The notes: generated by a model from the letters alone, not told the origin. Numbered from the stretch's first letter, positions 7,918 to 18,444 are shown. The stretch is DNA of 64,000 nucleotides from Streptomyces leeuwenhoekii (GCF_001013905.1 NZ_LN831790.1:5966001-6030000); one strand, 5' to 3'. Program-made: numbers and translations.

Positions 7918-9242
7918 TGATCTCCCGAATCGATCTGCGCGGCGACGCCCTTCCCGAGGGCCCCGCCCTGCGTGACCTGCTGCCCCGAGCCGACTTCGAC
8001 GTAGCGGCCGCCCTGGAGAAGGTGCGTCCGATCTGCGAGGCCGTGCATCATCGTGGCGACGCGGCGCTGATCGACTTCGCCGAGAAGTTCGACGGCGTCC
8101 GGCTGGAATCCGTCCGCGTGCCGCGACAGGCGCTCACCGACGCCCTGGAGCGGCTCGACCCGGCCGTGCGCGCGGCCCTGGAGGAGTCGATCCGCCGCGC
8201 CCGCCTCGTCCACCGCGCCCAGCGCCGCGCCACCCACACCACCCAGGTGGTGCCCGGCGGCACGGTCACCGAGAAGTGGGTGCCGGTCGACCGCGTCGGC
8301 CTCTACGCCCCCGGCGGCCGGTCCGTCTACCCCTCCTCCGTGATCATGAACGCCGTGCCCGCGCAGGAGGCCGGCGTCGAGTCGATCGCCCTCGCCTCAC
8401 CGGCCCAGGCCGAGTTCGGCGGCCTGCCGCACCCGACGATCCTCGCCGCGTGCGAGCTGCTCGGCGTGGACGAGGTCTACGCGGCCGGCGGCGCCACCGC
8501 CGTCGCGATGTTCGCCCACGGCACCGAGTCCTGCCCGCCCGCCAACATGGTCACCGGCCCCGGCAACATCTGGGTCGCCGCCGCCAAGCGCTACTTCACC
8601 GGCCGCATCGGCATCGACGCCGAGGCCGGCCCGACCGAGATCGCCGTCCTCGCCGACGACACCGCCGACCCGGTGCACGTCGCCTCCGACCTGATCAGCC
8701 AGGCCGAGCACGACCCGCTGGCCGCGGCCGTCCTGGTCACCGACTCCGTCCGGCTCGCGGACGCGGTGGAGAAGGAGCTGGCCCCCCAGGTCGCCGCGAG
8801 CAAGCACGTCGAGGACCGCATCCGCCCGGCCCTGTCCGGCAAGCAGTCCGCGATCGTGCTCGTCGACGGCGTCGAGGAGGGCCTGCGCGTGGTCGACGCC
8901 TACGGCGCCGAGCACCTGGAGATCCAGACGGCCGACGCCGCCGCGGTCGCCGACCGCGTCCGCAACGCCGGCGCGATCTTCATCGGACCGTGGGCGCCCG
9001 TCTCGCTGGGCGACTACGCGGCCGGCTCCAACCACGTCCTGCCCACCGGCGGCTGCGCCTGCCACTCCTCGGGCCTGTCCGTCCAGTCCTTCCTGCGCGG
9101 CATCCACGTCGTGGACTACTCCAGGGACGCGCTGGCCGAGGTCGCGCACCACGTGGTGACGCTGGCGGAGGCGGAGGACCTGCCCGCGCACGGCGCGGCG
9201 ATCAAGGCCCGGTTCGACTGGAAGGTTCCCGAGGGCAAGTGA
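7917..9242 (+). CDS. hisD: Histidinol dehydrogenase
   Basis: Catalyses the last two steps of histidine synthesis, L-histidinol to L-histidine, with NAD and zinc. Its 441 aa is the usual length. The family blocks [27 protein letters not shown], the QAEHDP zinc/catalytic region, and [17 protein letters not shown] are all present in order. GTG 7917 is set by the leaderless promoter element and gives the expected N-terminus, VISRIDLRG. It is the first gene of the his operon and overlaps hisC by 4 bases. Confidence 0.97.
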   Translation: MISRIDLRGDALPEGPALRDLLPRADFDVAAALEKVRPICEAVHHRGDAALIDFAEKFDGVRLESVRVPRQALTDALERLDPAVRAALEESIRRARLVHRAQRRATHTTQVVPGGTVTEKWVPVDRVGLYAPGGRSVYPSSVIMNAVPAQEAGVESIALASPAQAEFGGLPHPTILAACELLGVDEVYAAGGATAVAMFAHGTESCPPANMVTGPGNIWVAAAKRYFTGRIGIDAEAGPTEIAVLADDTADPVHVASDLISQAEHDPLAAAVLVTDSVRLADAVEKELAPQVAASKHVEDRIRPALSGKQSAIVLVDGVEEGLRVVDAYGAEHLEIQTADAAAVADRVRNAGAIFIGPWAPVSLGDYAAGSNHVLPTGGCACHSSGLSVQSFLRGIHVVDYSRDALAEVAHHVVTLAEAEDLPAHGAAIKARFDWKVPEGK

Positions 9243-10363
9243 CCGGCAACACCCCTGCGTCCCCCTGGGACGAGCTTCCCGTCCGTGACGAGCTGCGCGG
9301 CAAGTCCCCCTACGGCGCGCCCCAGCTCGACGTCCCGGTACGGCTGAACACCAACGAGAACCCGTACCCGCTGCCCGAGCCGCTGGTCGAGCGGATCGCC
9401 GAGCGGGTGCGCGAGGCCGCCCGCGGCCTGAACCGCTACCCCGACCGGGACGCGGTCGAGCTGCGCACCAGGCTGGCCGAGTACCTGACGAAGACCTCCG
9501 GCCACCCCCTGGGCCTCGAGAACGTCTGGGCCGCCAACGGCTCCAACGAGGTCATCCAGCAACTGCTGCAGACCTTCGGCGGCCCGAACCGCACCGCGAT
9601 CGGCTTCGAGCCGTCGTACTCGATGCACGGCCTCATCGCGCGCGGCACCGGCACCGGCTGGCTCTCCGGGCCGCGGAACGAGGACTTCACCATCGACGTG
9701 GCCGCCGCCGAGCAGGCGATCGCCGCGCACCGCCCGGACGTCGTCTTCATCACCTCCCCCAACAACCCCACCGGCACCGCGGTCCCGCCCGAGACGGTCC
9801 TCGCCCTGTACGAGGCCGCGCAGGCGGCCAAGCCGTCGATGGTGGTCGTGGACGAGGCGTACATCGAGTTCAGCCACGGCGACTCGCTGCTGCCGCTGCT
9901 CGACGGGCGCCCGCACCTCGTCGTCTCCCGCACGATGTCGAAGGCGTTCGGCGCCGCGGGCCTGCGCCTGGGCTACCTGGCCGCGCACCCGGCCGTCGTC
10001 GACGCCGTCCAGCTCGTCCGGCTGCCCTACCACCTGTCGGCCGTCACCCAGGCGACCGCGCTGGCCGCCCTGGAGCACACCGACACGCTGCTCGGCTACG
10101 TCGAGGAGCTGAAGTCCGAACGGGACCGGCTCGTCGCCGAACTGCGCGCGCTCGGCTACGAGGTGACGGAATCGGACGCCAACTTCGTGCAGTTCGGCCG
10201 CTTCGCCGACGCCCACGAGGTGTGGCGCAAGATCCTCGACCGGGGCGTCCTGGTCCGGGACAACGGCGTGCCGGGGTGGCTGCGGGTCACCGCCGGAACG
10301 CCCCAGGAGAACGACGCGTTCCTCGACGCGGTACGTGACTTGAAGAAGGAGCAGAGCGCATGA
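9239..10363 (+). CDS. hisC: Histidinol-phosphate aminotransferase
   Basis: PLP-dependent fold-type I aminotransferase, 374 aa. It converts imidazole-acetol phosphate plus glutamate to histidinol phosphate. Visible motifs are [12 protein letters not shown] near the N-terminus, [24 protein letters not shown], and [13 protein letters not shown] with the PLP-binding Lys at residue 235. The GTG start overlaps the hisD stop (GTGA), and the hisC stop overlaps hisB as ATGA, so all three are translationally coupled. Confidence 0.96.
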   Translation: MTGNTPASPWDELPVRDELRGKSPYGAPQLDVPVRLNTNENPYPLPEPLVERIAERVREAARGLNRYPDRDAVELRTRLAEYLTKTSGHPLGLENVWAANGSNEVIQQLLQTFGGPNRTAIGFEPSYSMHGLIARGTGTGWLSGPRNEDFTIDVAAAEQAIAAHRPDVVFITSPNNPTGTAVPPETVLALYEAAQAAKPSMVVVDEAYIEFSHGDSLLPLLDGRPHLVVSRTMSKAFGAAGLRLGYLAAHPAVVDAVQLVRLPYHLSAVTQATALAALEHTDTLLGYVEELKSERDRLVAELRALGYEVTESDANFVQFGRFADAHEVWRKILDRGVLVRDNGVPGWLRVTAGTPQENDAFLDAVRDLKKEQSA

Positions 10364-10953
10364 GCCGCGTAGGACGCGTGGAACGGACCACCAAGGAGAC
10401 CTCGGTCGTCGTCGAGATAGACCTCGACGGCACCGGCAGGACCGACATCGCCACCGGCGTCGGCTTCTACGACCACATGCTCGACCAGCTCGGCCGGCAC
10501 GGTCTGTTCGACCTCACCGTGAAGACCGAGGGCGACCTGCACATCGACTCCCACCACACCATCGAGGACACCGCCCTCGCCCTGGGCGCCGCCTTCAGGC
10601 AGGCCCTCGGCGACAAGGTGGGCATCTACCGCTTCGGCAACTGCACGGTCCCGCTGGACGAGTCCCTCGCCCAGGTCACCGTCGACCTCTCCGGCCGCCC
10701 GTACCTGGTGCACACCGAGCCCGAGAAGATGGCGCCGATGATCGGCGAGTACGACACCACGATGACCCGGCACATCCTGGAGTCCTTCGTCGCCCAGGCC
10801 CAGATCGCGCTGCACGTGCACGTGCCCTACGGGCGCAACGCGCACCACATCGTGGAGTGCCAGTTCAAGGCGCTGGCGCGGGCGCTGCGCTACGCCAGCG
10901 AGCGCGACCCCCGGGCCGCGGGCATCCTCCCCTCGACGAAGGGCGCGCTGTGA
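10360..10953 (+). CDS. hisB: Imidazoleglycerol-phosphate dehydratase
   Basis: Monofunctional IGP dehydratase of 197 aa, the sixth step of histidine synthesis. The two metal-binding signatures are intact: [10 protein letters not shown] in the first half and [19 protein letters not shown] near the end. The bifunctional enterobacterial form has an extra phosphatase domain that is absent here, as is normal for actinobacteria. ATG 10360 has a GAAGGAG ribosome site and overlaps the hisC stop. The stop overlaps the next small gene. Confidence 0.97.
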   Translation: MSRVGRVERTTKETSVVVEIDLDGTGRTDIATGVGFYDHMLDQLGRHGLFDLTVKTEGDLHIDSHHTIEDTALALGAAFRQALGDKVGIYRFGNCTVPLDESLAQVTVDLSGRPYLVHTEPEKMAPMIGEYDTTMTRHILESFVAQAQIALHVHVPYGRNAHHIVECQFKALARALRYASERDPRAAGILPSTKGAL

Positions 10954-11114
10954 ACGGCACCGCCACGGTCCTGATCGTCGTCGGCCTCTTCCTGGTCGGC
11001 GGCATCATCTCCTTCGTCAAGCAGAAGATGCCCACGAGCCTGATCGTGCTGCTCTCCATCGGCGCCGCGATGTGCCTGGTCGCCGGGGTCCTGCGGCTGG
11101 AGGTGTGGAATTGA
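10950..11114 (+). CDS. Small two-helix membrane protein inside the his operon
   Basis: A 54-aa protein with two hydrophobic segments (about residues 5-22 and 30-47) joined by a short basic loop VKQKMP. Its GTG overlaps the hisB stop by 4 bases, and its TGA overlaps the TTG start of hisH, so it is translated as part of the operon. The phase and codon bias match the neighbours. I know no function. It may be a membrane tether, or simply a conserved small ORF. Confidence 0.75.
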   Translation: MNGTATVLIVVGLFLVGGIISFVKQKMPTSLIVLLSIGAAMCLVAGVLRLEVWN

Positions 11115-11779
11115 GCACGGTGAGCAACGGTCCCGCGCGGACCGCCGCCAAGAAGGTCGTCGTCTTCGACTACGGCTTCGGCAACGTCCGCTCCGCCGAG
11201 CGCGCCCTGGCGCGCGCGGGAGCCGACGTCGAGATCACCCGCGATTTCGACAAGGCGATGAACGCCGACGGCCTGCTGGTGCCCGGCGTCGGCGCCTTCG
11301 CCGCCTGCATGCAGGGGCTCAAGGAGGCGCGCGGCGACTGGATCATCGACCGCCGGCTCGCCGGCGGGCGCCCGGTGATGGGCATCTGCGTCGGCATGCA
11401 GATCCTCTTCGCCCGCGGCATCGAGCACGGCGTGGAGGCCGAGGGCCTGGAGGAGTGGCCCGGCACGGTCGAGCCGCTCCAGGCCGACGTCGTGCCCCAC
11501 ATGGGCTGGAACACCGTCGACGCGCCGGCCGGCTCCGAGCTGTTCGCCGGGCTGGACGCCGACGCCCGCTTCTACTTCGTGCACTCCTACGCGGTCCACG
11601 ACTGGACCCTGGAGAGCCACAACCCGGCCCTCGCCGCGCCCAGGGTCACCTGGTCCACGCACGGCAAGCCGTTCGTGGCCGCCGTCGAGAACGGCGCCCT
11701 GTGGGCGACGCAGTTCCACCCCGAGAAGTCCGGCGACGCCGGTGCCCAGCTCCTCACCAACTGGATCGGAACCCTGTAG
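11111..11779 (+). CDS. hisH: Imidazole glycerol phosphate synthase, glutaminase subunit
   Basis: Class I glutamine amidotransferase that feeds ammonia to HisF, about 222 aa. The nucleophile Cys lies in [13 protein letters not shown], and the His-Glu pair in TQFHPEKSG near the C-terminus. The opening block [13 protein letters not shown] is typical. TTG 11111 is chosen because GGAGGT (11099-11104) lies 6 bases upstream and it overlaps the preceding stop. GTG 11120 is in frame and would shorten the protein by three residues. Confidence 0.95.
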   Translation: MSTVSNGPARTAAKKVVVFDYGFGNVRSAERALARAGADVEITRDFDKAMNADGLLVPGVGAFAACMQGLKEARGDWIIDRRLAGGRPVMGICVGMQILFARGIEHGVEAEGLEEWPGTVEPLQADVVPHMGWNTVDAPAGSELFAGLDADARFYFVHSYAVHDWTLESHNPALAAPRVTWSTHGKPFVAAVENGALWATQFHPEKSGDAGAQLLTNWIGTL

Positions 11780-11783
11780 AGAC

Positions 11784-12509
11784 ATGGCCAAGCTCGAACT
11801 CCTTCCCGCCGTCGACGTCCGCGACGGCCAGGCCGTCCGCCTCGTGCACGGCGAGTCCGGCACCGAGACCTCCTACGGCTCCCCCCTGGACGCCGCGCTG
11901 GCCTGGCAGCGGTCCGGCGCCGAGTGGCTCCACCTGGTCGACCTGGACGCCGCCTTCGGCACCGGGAACAACCGCGAGCTGATCGCCGAGGTCGCGGGGG
12001 CGATGGACATCAAGGTGGAGCTGTCCGGCGGCATCCGCGACGACGACACGCTCGCCGCCGCCCTGGCCACCGGCTGCACCCGCGTCAACCTCGGCACGGC
12101 CGCCCTGGAGTCCCCCGAGTGGGTCGCCCGGGTCATCGCCGAGTACGGCGACAAGATCGCCGTCGGTCTCGACGTCCGCGGCACCACCCTGCGCGGCCGG
12201 GGCTGGACCCGCGACGGCGGCGACCTCTACGAGACGCTGGAGCGGCTCGACAAGGAGGGCTGCGCCCGGTACGTCGTCACGGACATCGCCAAGGACGGCA
12301 CCCTCCAGGGCCCCAACCTGGAGCTGCTGAAGAACGTGTGCGCGGCGACGGACCGCCCGGTCGTCGCCTCCGGTGGCGTGTCCTCCCTGGACGACCTGCG
12401 CGCCATCGCCGGCCTCGTCCCGCTGGGTGTCGAGGGCGCCATCGTCGGGAAGGCGCTGTACGCGAAGGCGTTCACCCTGGAAGAGGCCCTGGAGGCTGTG
12501 TCGTCATGA
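11784..12509 (+). CDS. priA: Bifunctional HisA/TrpF phosphoribosyl isomerase (PriA)
   Basis: (beta/alpha)8 isomerase of 241 aa. In Streptomyces it acts on both ProFAR (histidine) and phosphoribosyl-anthranilate (tryptophan). The two catalytic aspartates known for the Streptomyces enzyme are where expected: Asp11 in PAVDVRDG and Asp171 in [11 protein letters not shown]. The [14 protein letters not shown] loop, which binds both substrates, is present. No separate trpF lies among the trp genes in this window, which supports the dual role. The stop overlaps the next gene as ATGA. Confidence 0.95.
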   Translation: MAKLELLPAVDVRDGQAVRLVHGESGTETSYGSPLDAALAWQRSGAEWLHLVDLDAAFGTGNNRELIAEVAGAMDIKVELSGGIRDDDTLAAALATGCTRVNLGTAALESPEWVARVIAEYGDKIAVGLDVRGTTLRGRGWTRDGGDLYETLERLDKEGCARYVVTDIAKDGTLQGPNLELLKNVCAATDRPVVASGGVSSLDDLRAIAGLVPLGVEGAIVGKALYAKAFTLEEALEAVSS

Positions 12510-12898
12510 CGTCCGAAGCCGTGCGGCGTGTGCAGAGCGGAAGTCCCTGGGAAGAGTCCTTCGGTTTCGCACGCGCCGTCGCGGTGGGCGACCGCGTCCT
12601 GGTGGCGGGCACGACGTCCTTCAAGGGCAGCGTGCTGTACGGGGAGGGCGACCCGTACGAGCAGGCCAAGGTGGCCTTCACCACCGCGCTGGAGGCGATC
12701 GCCGAGTTCGGCCTGGGCGTCGAGTCCGTCGTCCGTACCCGTGTGCATCTCGCGCACTCCCGGGACGTCGACGAGGTGGGCCGGGCCCACAAGGAGCTGT
12801 TCGACGCCGTACGCCCCGTCACGACCCTGCTGGTCGTGGAGGGGTTCATCGACCCGCGCGTGCTGGTGTCGGTGGAACTGGAAGCCTTCAGAGGCTAG
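12506..12898 (+). CDS. RidA/YjgF-family protein
   Basis: A 130-aa trimer-type fold. RidA proteins hydrolyse reactive enamine/imine intermediates. Visible family features are the [17 protein letters not shown] start, VAGTTSF, the [21 protein letters not shown] segment, and a conserved Arg in [13 protein letters not shown] near the end. The start overlaps the priA stop, so it is co-translated inside the his operon between priA and hisF. Protection of PLP enzymes such as HisC, or detoxification of a pathway intermediate, is a reasonable inference. Confidence 0.9.
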   Translation: MTSEAVRRVQSGSPWEESFGFARAVAVGDRVLVAGTTSFKGSVLYGEGDPYEQAKVAFTTALEAIAEFGLGVESVVRTRVHLAHSRDVDEVGRAHKELFDAVRPVTTLLVVEGFIDPRVLVSVELEAFRG

Positions 12899-12929
12899 AT
12901 ACCTTCGTGTGCTGAGGAGCCGTGGATTC

Positions 12930-13685
12930 ATGACCCTGGCGGTCCGAGTCATCCCCTGCCTGGACGTGGACAACGGCCGGGTCGTCAAGGGCGTCAACTT
13001 CCAGAACCTGCGCGACGCGGGCGACCCCGTCGAGATGGCCAAGGTGTACGACGCCGAGGGCGCCGACGAGCTGACGTTCCTGGACATCACCGCCTCGTCG
13101 GGCAACCGCGAGACCACCTACGACGTGGTGCGCCGCACCGCCGAGCAGGTGTTCATCCCGCTGACGGTGGGCGGCGGCGTGCGCACCGCCGAGGACGTCG
13201 ACAAGCTGCTGCGGGCGGGCGCCGACAAGGTCGGCGTCAACACCGCGGCCATCGCCCGCCCCGAGCTGATCCGCGAGATCGCCGAACGCTTCGGCCGCCA
13301 GGTGCTGGTGCTGTCCGTCGACGCCCGGCGCACCCCGTCGGGCTCGTTCGAGGTCACCACCCACGGCGGCCGGCGCGGCACCGGCATCGACGCCGTCGAG
13401 TGGGCCCACCGGGCGGCCGAGCTGGGCGCCGGCGAGATCCTGCTGAACTCGATGGACGCGGACGGCACCAAGGACGGTTACGACCTGGAGATGATCGCCG
13501 CCGTCCGCAAGCACGTCACCGTCCCGGTGATCGCCTCCGGCGGCGCCGGCAAGCTCGCCGACTTCCCGCCGGCCGTCGCGGCGGGCGCGGACGCGGTCCT
13601 CGCGGCGTCCGTGTTCCACTTCGGCGATCTGCGCATCGGCGAGGTGAAGCAGACGCTGCGGGAGGCCGGCCACGCCGTGCGGTGA
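12930..13685 (+). CDS. hisF: Imidazole glycerol phosphate synthase, cyclase subunit
   Basis: Synthase subunit that joins PRFAR and ammonia from HisH to form IGP and AICAR, 251 aa. The (beta/alpha)8 half-barrel repeats are visible. The first catalytic Asp is residue 12 in [16 protein letters not shown], and the second lies in the VLSVDARR strand. The phosphate sites [11 protein letters not shown] and [12 protein letters not shown] are present. GAGGAG at 12914-12919 precedes ATG 12930. It is the last gene of the his operon, and a hairpin follows at 13724. Confidence 0.97.
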   Translation: MTLAVRVIPCLDVDNGRVVKGVNFQNLRDAGDPVEMAKVYDAEGADELTFLDITASSGNRETTYDVVRRTAEQVFIPLTVGGGVRTAEDVDKLLRAGADKVGVNTAAIARPELIREIAERFGRQVLVLSVDARRTPSGSFEVTTHGGRRGTGIDAVEWAHRAAELGAGEILLNSMDADGTKDGYDLEMIAAVRKHVTVPVIASGGAGKLADFPPAVAAGADAVLAASVFHFGDLRIGEVKQTLREAGHAVR

Positions 13686-13723
13686 CGCCGGGCCGGGGCG
13701 GAGCCCCGGGGCGTGCGGGAGCG

Positions 13724-13754
13724 GCCGGGCGGGGACCGGTCCGGCCCGCCCGGC
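13724..13754. terminator. Bidirectional hairpin between hisF and the convergent gene
   Basis: GCCGGGCGGG (13724-13733) pairs perfectly with CCCGCCCGGC (13745-13754) across an 11-base loop. A shorter hairpin, CCGGGGC-GGA-GCCCCGG, precedes it at 13693-13709. Both lie between convergent stop codons. No U-run follows, as is usual in Streptomyces. Confidence 0.65.
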
Positions 13755-13784
13755 GCGGGCCGGGCGGAGCCGTCCGGCCCGCGG

Positions 13785-14420
13785 TCAGATCCCGAGCTGC
13801 TTGGTCTCCATGAGCCGGGCGATCGCGTCCTTCTCGCCGTCCAGGTCCACCTTGGCCGCGTTCTGCCTGCCGAAGGCGAACAGCAGCAGTTCGGACGGCT
13901 CGCCGGTCGCCGTCACCACCGGTGTGCCGCGGTGGGCGACCGCCGTCTGGCCGTTGGGGCGGCGCAGCACCAGGCCCGTCGGGATGCCGCGGCCGACCAG
14001 GCGGGCGGTGCGCTCCAGGCGGGACCACAGGGCGTCCTGGAAGACCGGGTCCAGATCGCGGGGCGTCCAGTCCGGCTGGGCGCGGCGGACGTCCTCGGTG
14101 TGGACGTAGAACTCGACGGTGTTCGCCGCCTCGTCGACCTGCTTGAGGGAGAAGGGCGAGAAACGCGGCGGGCCGGTGCGGATGAGCTGGACCAGCTCCT
14201 CGTACGGCTTGGTGCGGTACTCGTCCATCACGCGGTCCAGCCGCGTCGCCAGTTGCCTGATCAGGGTGCCCCCGGCCGCGTCGGGCCGGCGCTCGCGCAC
14301 CACCACGTGCGCGGCCAGGTCACGGGTGCGCCAGCCTTCGCACAGGGTGGGGGCGTCCGGTCCGGACGTCTCCAGCAGGTCGGCCAGCAGAAGTCGTTCA
14401 CGCTTGGCGAATGTCGACAT
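13785..14420 (-). CDS. TIGR03085-type metal-binding protein (DinB/mycothiol-maleylpyruvate isomerase fold)
   Basis: A 211-aa protein starting with [17 protein letters not shown], then [24 protein letters not shown], where the His of DLAAHV is the first metal ligand in this superfamily. The middle block [17 protein letters not shown] supplies the second His, and the C-terminal [15 protein letters not shown] is a family hallmark. These DinB-like proteins are often mycothiol-dependent, but the substrate here is unknown. It is convergent with hisF and divergent from hisI. Confidence 0.85.
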   Translation of the reverse strand: MSTFAKRERLLLADLLETSGPDAPTLCEGWRTRDLAAHVVVRERRPDAAGGTLIRQLATRLDRVMDEYRTKPYEELVQLIRTGPPRFSPFSLKQVDEAANTVEFYVHTEDVRRAQPDWTPRDLDPVFQDALWSRLERTARLVGRGIPTGLVLRRPNGQTAVAHRGTPVVTATGEPSELLLFAFGRQNAAKVDLDGEKDAIARLMETKQLGI

Positions 14421-14502
14421 GGAGTCAGCCTACGGCGGGGCGGCGCGTCCGCACAGTGAACGTGGCCGGGGCGCACCCGCCACGCGCGGCACAATGGTCG
14501 GC

Positions 14503-14901
14503 ATGACCAACCCGTCCCCCCGGCCCAGCCGCCTCGACCCGGAGATCGCCGCGCGCCTCAAGCGCAGCCCCGACGGACTCCTGCCCGCCATCGCCCAGCA
14601 GTACGACACCGGTGAGGTGCTGATGCTCGGCTGGATGGACGACGAGGCGCTGCATCGCACGCTCACCACCGGCCGCTGCACCTACTGGTCCCGCAGCCGC
14701 CGGGAGTACTGGGTCAAGGGCGACACCTCCGGTCACGTCCAGCACGTCAGGTCCGTCGCCCTGGACTGCGACGCCGACACCGTCCTGGTCAAGGTCGACC
14801 AGGTCGGCGCCGCCTGCCACACCGGCGCCCGCACCTGCTTCGACGCCGACGTGCTGCTCGAGGACGCCGCCGGCCGCGGCGCCGCGGCCTCGGATCAGTA
14901 A
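14503..14901 (+). CDS. hisI: Phosphoribosyl-AMP cyclohydrolase
   Basis: Third step of histidine synthesis, opening the purine ring of PR-AMP; 132 aa, the monofunctional length. The metal-binding DCDADT motif and the zinc-binding CHTGARTCF motif are present, and the [16 protein letters not shown] and YWSRSR blocks bind substrate. ATG 14503 follows a CACAAT -10-like element at 14490-14495 at leaderless spacing; an ATG nine bases upstream is also in frame. It is separated from the main his operon and precedes trpE by 11 bases. Confidence 0.96.
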   Translation: MTNPSPRPSRLDPEIAARLKRSPDGLLPAIAQQYDTGEVLMLGWMDDEALHRTLTTGRCTYWSRSRREYWVKGDTSGHVQHVRSVALDCDADTVLVKVDQVGAACHTGARTCFDADVLLEDAAGRGAAASDQ

Positions 14902-14912
14902 GGTCGGCCGCC

Positions 14913-16406
14913 ATGGACCTCGAAACGTTCCGCAAGCTGGCGGCCGACCGCCGGGTCATCCCGGTCACCCGCAAGCTCCTCGCCGACGGCGACACCCCGG
15001 TGGCGCTCTACCGCAAGCTGGCCGCCGAGCGCCCCGGCACCTTCCTGCTGGAGTCCGCGGAGAACGGGCGCTCGTGGTCCCGCTACTCCTTCGTGGGCGT
15101 CCGGTCGGCGGCGACGCTGACCGAGCGGGACGGCGAGGCGCACTGGCTCGGCACGCCGCCCGTCGGCGTCCCCGCCGCCGGTGATCCGCTCGCCGCCCTG
15201 CGCGCCACCGTGGAGGCCCTGCACACCCCCCGCGACCTGGCGCACGACCTCGGGCTGCCGCCGTTCACCGGCGGCATGGTGGGCTACCTCGGCTACGACA
15301 TCGTGCGCCGTCTGGAGAAGGTCGGCCCCGGCGAGCGGGACGACCTCCGCCTCCCCGAGCTCACCATGCTCCTGACCAGCGATCTCGCCGTCATGGACCA
15401 CTGGGAGGGCTCGGTCCTGCTGATCGCCAACGCGATCAACCACAACGACCTCGACACCGGTGTCGACGAGGCGTACGCCGACGCGGTCGCCCGCCTGGAC
15501 GCCATGGAGGCCGACCTGACCCGCGCGGTGGCCCAGCCCCCGGCCGCGCTGCCGCCCTCGGAACTGCCGGAGTACACCGCGCTGTGGGGCGGCCCCGACT
15601 TCCAGGCCGCCGTCGAGGACATCAAGGAGCGCATCCGCGCCGGGGAGGCCTTCCAGGTGGTCCCCTCCCAGCGCTTCGAGACGCCGTGCACGGCGAGCGC
15701 CCTGGACGTGTACCGGGTGCTGCGGGCCACCAACCCCTCCCCGTACATGTACCTGTTCCGCTTCGACGGCTTCGACGTCGTCGGCTCGTCCCCCGAGGCG
15801 CTGGTCAAGGTGGAGGACGGGCGGGCCATGCTCCACCCCATCGCCGGCACCCGGCCCCGCGGCGCCACCCCGCAGGAGGACCAGGCCCTCGCCGAGGAAC
15901 TCCTCGCCGACCCCAAGGAGCGCGCCGAGCACCTCATGCTCGTCGACCTGGGCCGCAACGACCTGGGGCGGGTCTGCGAGCCCGGCTCGGTCGAGGTCGT
16001 CGACTTCATGTCCGTCGAGCGCTACTCGCACGTCATGCACATCGTCTCCACGGTCACCGGCCGCGTCGCGCCCGGCCGGACCGCCTTCGACGTGCTGACC
16101 GCCTGCTTCCCGGCCGGCACCCTCTCCGGGGCGCCCAAGCCGCGCGCGCTGCAGATCATCGACGAACTGGAGCCGTCCCGGCGCGGCCTGTACGGCGGCT
16201 GCGTCGGCTACCTGGACTTCGCGGGCGACTCCGACACCGCCATCGCGATCCGCACCGCCCTGCTGCGCGACGGCACCGCCTACGTCCAGGCGGGCGCCGG
16301 TGTGGTCGCCGACTCCGACCCGGTCGCGGAGGACACCGAGTGCCGCAACAAGGCGGCGGCGGTGCTGCGGGCCGTGCACACGGCGAACCGCCTGGGACAG
16401 GGCTGA
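14913..16406 (+). CDS. trpE: Anthranilate synthase component I
   Basis: Large subunit of anthranilate synthase, 497 aa. It makes anthranilate from chorismate with ammonia supplied by a TrpG subunit encoded elsewhere. The feedback-inhibition motif LLES is present ([10 protein letters not shown]), as are the chorismate-binding blocks [40 protein letters not shown] and [12 protein letters not shown]. No Trp-codon leader peptide is visible in the 11 bases after hisI. The gene therefore seems to be expressed with hisI. Confidence 0.96.
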   Translation: MDLETFRKLAADRRVIPVTRKLLADGDTPVALYRKLAAERPGTFLLESAENGRSWSRYSFVGVRSAATLTERDGEAHWLGTPPVGVPAAGDPLAALRATVEALHTPRDLAHDLGLPPFTGGMVGYLGYDIVRRLEKVGPGERDDLRLPELTMLLTSDLAVMDHWEGSVLLIANAINHNDLDTGVDEAYADAVARLDAMEADLTRAVAQPPAALPPSELPEYTALWGGPDFQAAVEDIKERIRAGEAFQVVPSQRFETPCTASALDVYRVLRATNPSPYMYLFRFDGFDVVGSSPEALVKVEDGRAMLHPIAGTRPRGATPQEDQALAEELLADPKERAEHLMLVDLGRNDLGRVCEPGSVEVVDFMSVERYSHVMHIVSTVTGRVAPGRTAFDVLTACFPAGTLSGAPKPRALQIIDELEPSRRGLYGGCVGYLDFAGDSDTAIAIRTALLRDGTAYVQAGAGVVADSDPVAEDTECRNKAAAVLRAVHTANRLGQG

Positions 16407-16443
16407 GACGAACCCCGGGTGACACTTCGCCCGGCATTCAGGC

Positions 16444-16459
16444 GATAGTGGAGTACGTG
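16444..16459 (+). promoter_or_regulatory. Leaderless promoter for the Trp-linked membrane protein
   Basis: GATAGT (16444-16449) stands 7 bases before GTG 16457, the spacing of a leaderless transcript. It also decides between GTG 16448, which overlaps the hexamer, and GTG 16457. Confidence 0.45.
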
Positions 16460-17083
16460 ACTGCCGTACCGCACCCCCGTACCGAAGCCGCACGACCCGC
16501 CCGGGCCGGCCGCCGGAGCCTCGCCCTCGCGCTGCTGTGCGGCGCGCTGGGCGCGGCCGTGGCGCTGCTGGCCACCCGGCAGCAGTGGGCGGAGGGCGCC
16601 ACGCCGGTGGCCGGCGGCACCATCCCGCTGACCGCCAAGGGCAGCGACGTCACGGGCGTGCCCGCGGCGCTCGCCATAGTGGGGCTCGCCGCGCTCGTCG
16701 CCGTCTTCGCCGTCCGCCGCGCCGGGCGGACGGCGGTCGCGGGCCTGCTGGCGCTGTGCGGCGCGGGCACCGTCGCGGCGGCCCTGGCCGGCGCCTCGGA
16801 CGGCTCCGCCCTCGACGAGCAGGCGGCCCGCGCGGCCGGCGACACCTCCGCCACCGTGGCGGCGCTCACCCACACGGCCTGGCCGTACGTCGCCGCCGCG
16901 GGCGGTGTCCTGATCCTGCTGGCCGGACTGCTCGCCCTGCGCTACGGCCGGCTGTGGCCCTCGATGTCCGGCCGCTACGAGCGCTCCGGCGCCCCCCGCC
17001 CGCGCCGGGCGGCCGCCGACCCCGACCGCCCCGAGGAGCTCTGGAAGGCCCTGGACCGGGGCGAGGACCCGACCGGCGCCTGA
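16457..17083 (+). CDS. TIGR02234-type Trp-region membrane protein
   Basis: A 208-aa membrane protein with about four hydrophobic segments and a polar C-terminal tail. The RQQW sequence just after the first segment, and the position directly after trpE, match the actinobacterial family named for its location in tryptophan regions (TIGR02234, from memory). Function is unknown; a transport or regulatory role linked to tryptophan is only inferred from position. GTG 16457 is preferred because of the leaderless promoter. Confidence 0.8.
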   Translation: MTAVPHPRTEAARPARAGRRSLALALLCGALGAAVALLATRQQWAEGATPVAGGTIPLTAKGSDVTGVPAALAIVGLAALVAVFAVRRAGRTAVAGLLALCGAGTVAAALAGASDGSALDEQAARAAGDTSATVAALTHTAWPYVAAAGGVLILLAGLLALRYGRLWPSMSGRYERSGAPRPRRAAADPDRPEELWKALDRGEDPTGA

Positions 17084-17145
17084 CCCCGGCCCGGTCCGCG
17101 AGCGGTTCACCCCCGCCCGCGCGGGCACTCGCCCCCACACGGCAT

Positions 17146-17186
17146 CCGGGGCCCCGGCGGCCGCTCGCGCGGCACCGGGGCCCCGG
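17146..17186 (+). terminator. Strong hairpin after the trpE-membrane protein unit
   Basis: CCGGGGCCCCGG occurs at 17146-17157 and again at 17175-17186. Each copy is self-complementary and the two can pair over 12 bases with a 17-base loop. It lies 63 bases after the stop of the membrane protein. Confidence 0.6.
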
Positions 17187-17306
17187 GCTTCCCGCCCGCC
17201 ACGCGTGCCCGGAGGAGCACCCCCGATCACTCCCTGCGCGCGCGTGCGGGACAATGGGCGCACGAGCGTCCCGCTCGGACACGCACAGAGCAACGAGGAG
17301 CAAGCA

Positions 17307-17573
17307 ATGGCGGGCAGCAGCCACGGTCACACCCCGGCCGCCTGGACCGGTGTCATCATCGCCTTCATCGGTTTCTGCGTCGCGGGCGCGTTCACGGTGA
17401 TGGCCCAGCCCGTGGGCTTCTGGGTCGGCATGGCGATCGTGCTCCTCGGCGGTGTCGTCGGCGCCATCATGCGCGGGATGGGCCTCGGCCAGCCGAAGGG
17501 CACCCACCCGGTGCACCTGGCCGGGGACAAGAAGCAGGCCGACAAGCGCCAGCCGGCGAGCGTCGAGGGCTGA
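17307..17573 (+). CDS. HGxxPAAW-type small membrane protein
   Basis: An 88-aa protein with the signature H-G-x-x-P-A-A-W at residues 6-13 and two membrane segments (about residues 15-33 and 40-56). A Lys-rich C-terminal tail follows. The His-Gly motif and the position between trpE and trpC are conserved in Streptomyces as far as I recall. Function is unknown. ATG 17307 has a GAGGAG ribosome site eight bases upstream. Confidence 0.8.
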   Translation: MAGSSHGHTPAAWTGVIIAFIGFCVAGAFTVMAQPVGFWVGMAIVLLGGVVGAIMRGMGLGQPKGTHPVHLAGDKKQADKRQPASVEG

Positions 17574-17589
17574 TCTCCGTACGGCACAC

Positions 17590-17626
17590 CCGTACGGGCC
17601 CGCCCGCCGCGGCGGGCCGTGTACGG
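17590..17626 (+). terminator. Two-part hairpin after the HGxxPAAW gene
   Basis: The outer stem CCGTAC/GTACGG (17590-17595 with 17621-17626) and the inner stem GGCCCGCC/GGCGGGCC (17597-17604 with 17611-17618) are separated by a small bulge. It lies 16 bases after the stop codon. Confidence 0.7.
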
Positions 17627-17798
17627 CGAGCCGGGTGCGGTTCCGGGAGGGGCGGCCGGCCCGTCGGGGTGCCGGGACCGCCCCTCACGCGCGTACGGCG
17701 ACCCACGCGCGTGCCCCCCGCCGGGGTCCTGGCCGTCCTCTCACCCGCGCGTGCCCCCGCGGGCGCGCCGCCGCCCCCGCCGGGGCACAATGCGGGGC

Positions 17799-18254
17799 GT
17801 GGACGCCGACAGCCGGAACCTCACCCCCCGCACCGCGGCGGCCCCGCCGGCCGCCTCCCGGGCAGCCGCCCGCCTCGCCGTACCGGCCGCGGTCCTCGCG
17901 GCCGTCGCCGGCGCCTTCGCCTACGTGGGGACCGTGGACCCCAACGAGCCCGGCCACTACCCGGCCTGCCCGCTGCTGCGTTACACCGGGCTGTACTGCC
18001 CCGGCTGCGGCGGCCTGCGCAGCGCCCACGCGTTCGTCCACGGGGACGTCCTCACCGCGCTCCAGGCCAACGCGCCCGCGGTCCTGGGCTACGCGGGCTT
18101 CGCCGTGCTGTGGACCCTCTGGGTCGTCCGCGCCGCCCGCGGCCGCCCTCCGCGCTTCGCCCCCGCGCCGTGGCAGGCGTGGACGCTGGGGGCGTCGCTG
18201 CTGGTGTTCACCGTGGTCCGGAACCTGCCGTTCGGTGGCTGGCTCCACCCGTGA
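17799..18254 (+). CDS. DUF2752 membrane protein
   Basis: A 151-aa protein with three membrane segments. The diagnostic block [19 protein letters not shown], with two cysteines in CPGCGG, marks the DUF2752 family, followed by a conserved His in the AHAFVHGD segment. Function is unknown. GTG 17799 follows CACAAT (17786-17791) at leaderless spacing; an in-frame ATG at 17790 overlaps that hexamer and is less likely. Confidence 0.8.
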   Translation: MDADSRNLTPRTAAAPPAASRAAARLAVPAAVLAAVAGAFAYVGTVDPNEPGHYPACPLLRYTGLYCPGCGGLRSAHAFVHGDVLTALQANAPAVLGYAGFAVLWTLWVVRAARGRPPRFAPAPWQAWTLGASLLVFTVVRNLPFGGWLHP

Positions 18255-18391
18255 CCACCGGCGAGCGCCGGGGTGGGGGGTGTCTCCCGCCCGGCCGCGC
18301 GCAGCCGGTCCGGGGGCGGGGAAGGGGCGGAGAGCGGGGCGGGGAAGAGGGCCCGCGCCCACCGGATGCGGGGCCCGCGCCGACCAGCGGA

Positions 18392-18444
18392 TACCATCAC
18401 AGGGACCATCGGTCCGCTCCGACCCCCGCCCGACGCGGCGGACC
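18392..18444 (+). promoter_or_regulatory. trpC promoter and alternative 5' leader stems
   Basis: TACCAT (18392-18397) is a likely -10, giving a leader of about 90 bases before trpC. The leader holds GGACC (18403-18407), GGTCC(G) (18411-18416) and CGGACC (18439-18444). The middle element can pair with either neighbour but not both. No Trp-rich leader peptide was found. Confidence 0.4.

Noticed and set aside
14902..14912. Trp leader-peptide attenuator before trpE
   Set aside because: Only 11 bases separate hisI and trpE, with no small open frame rich in Trp codons.
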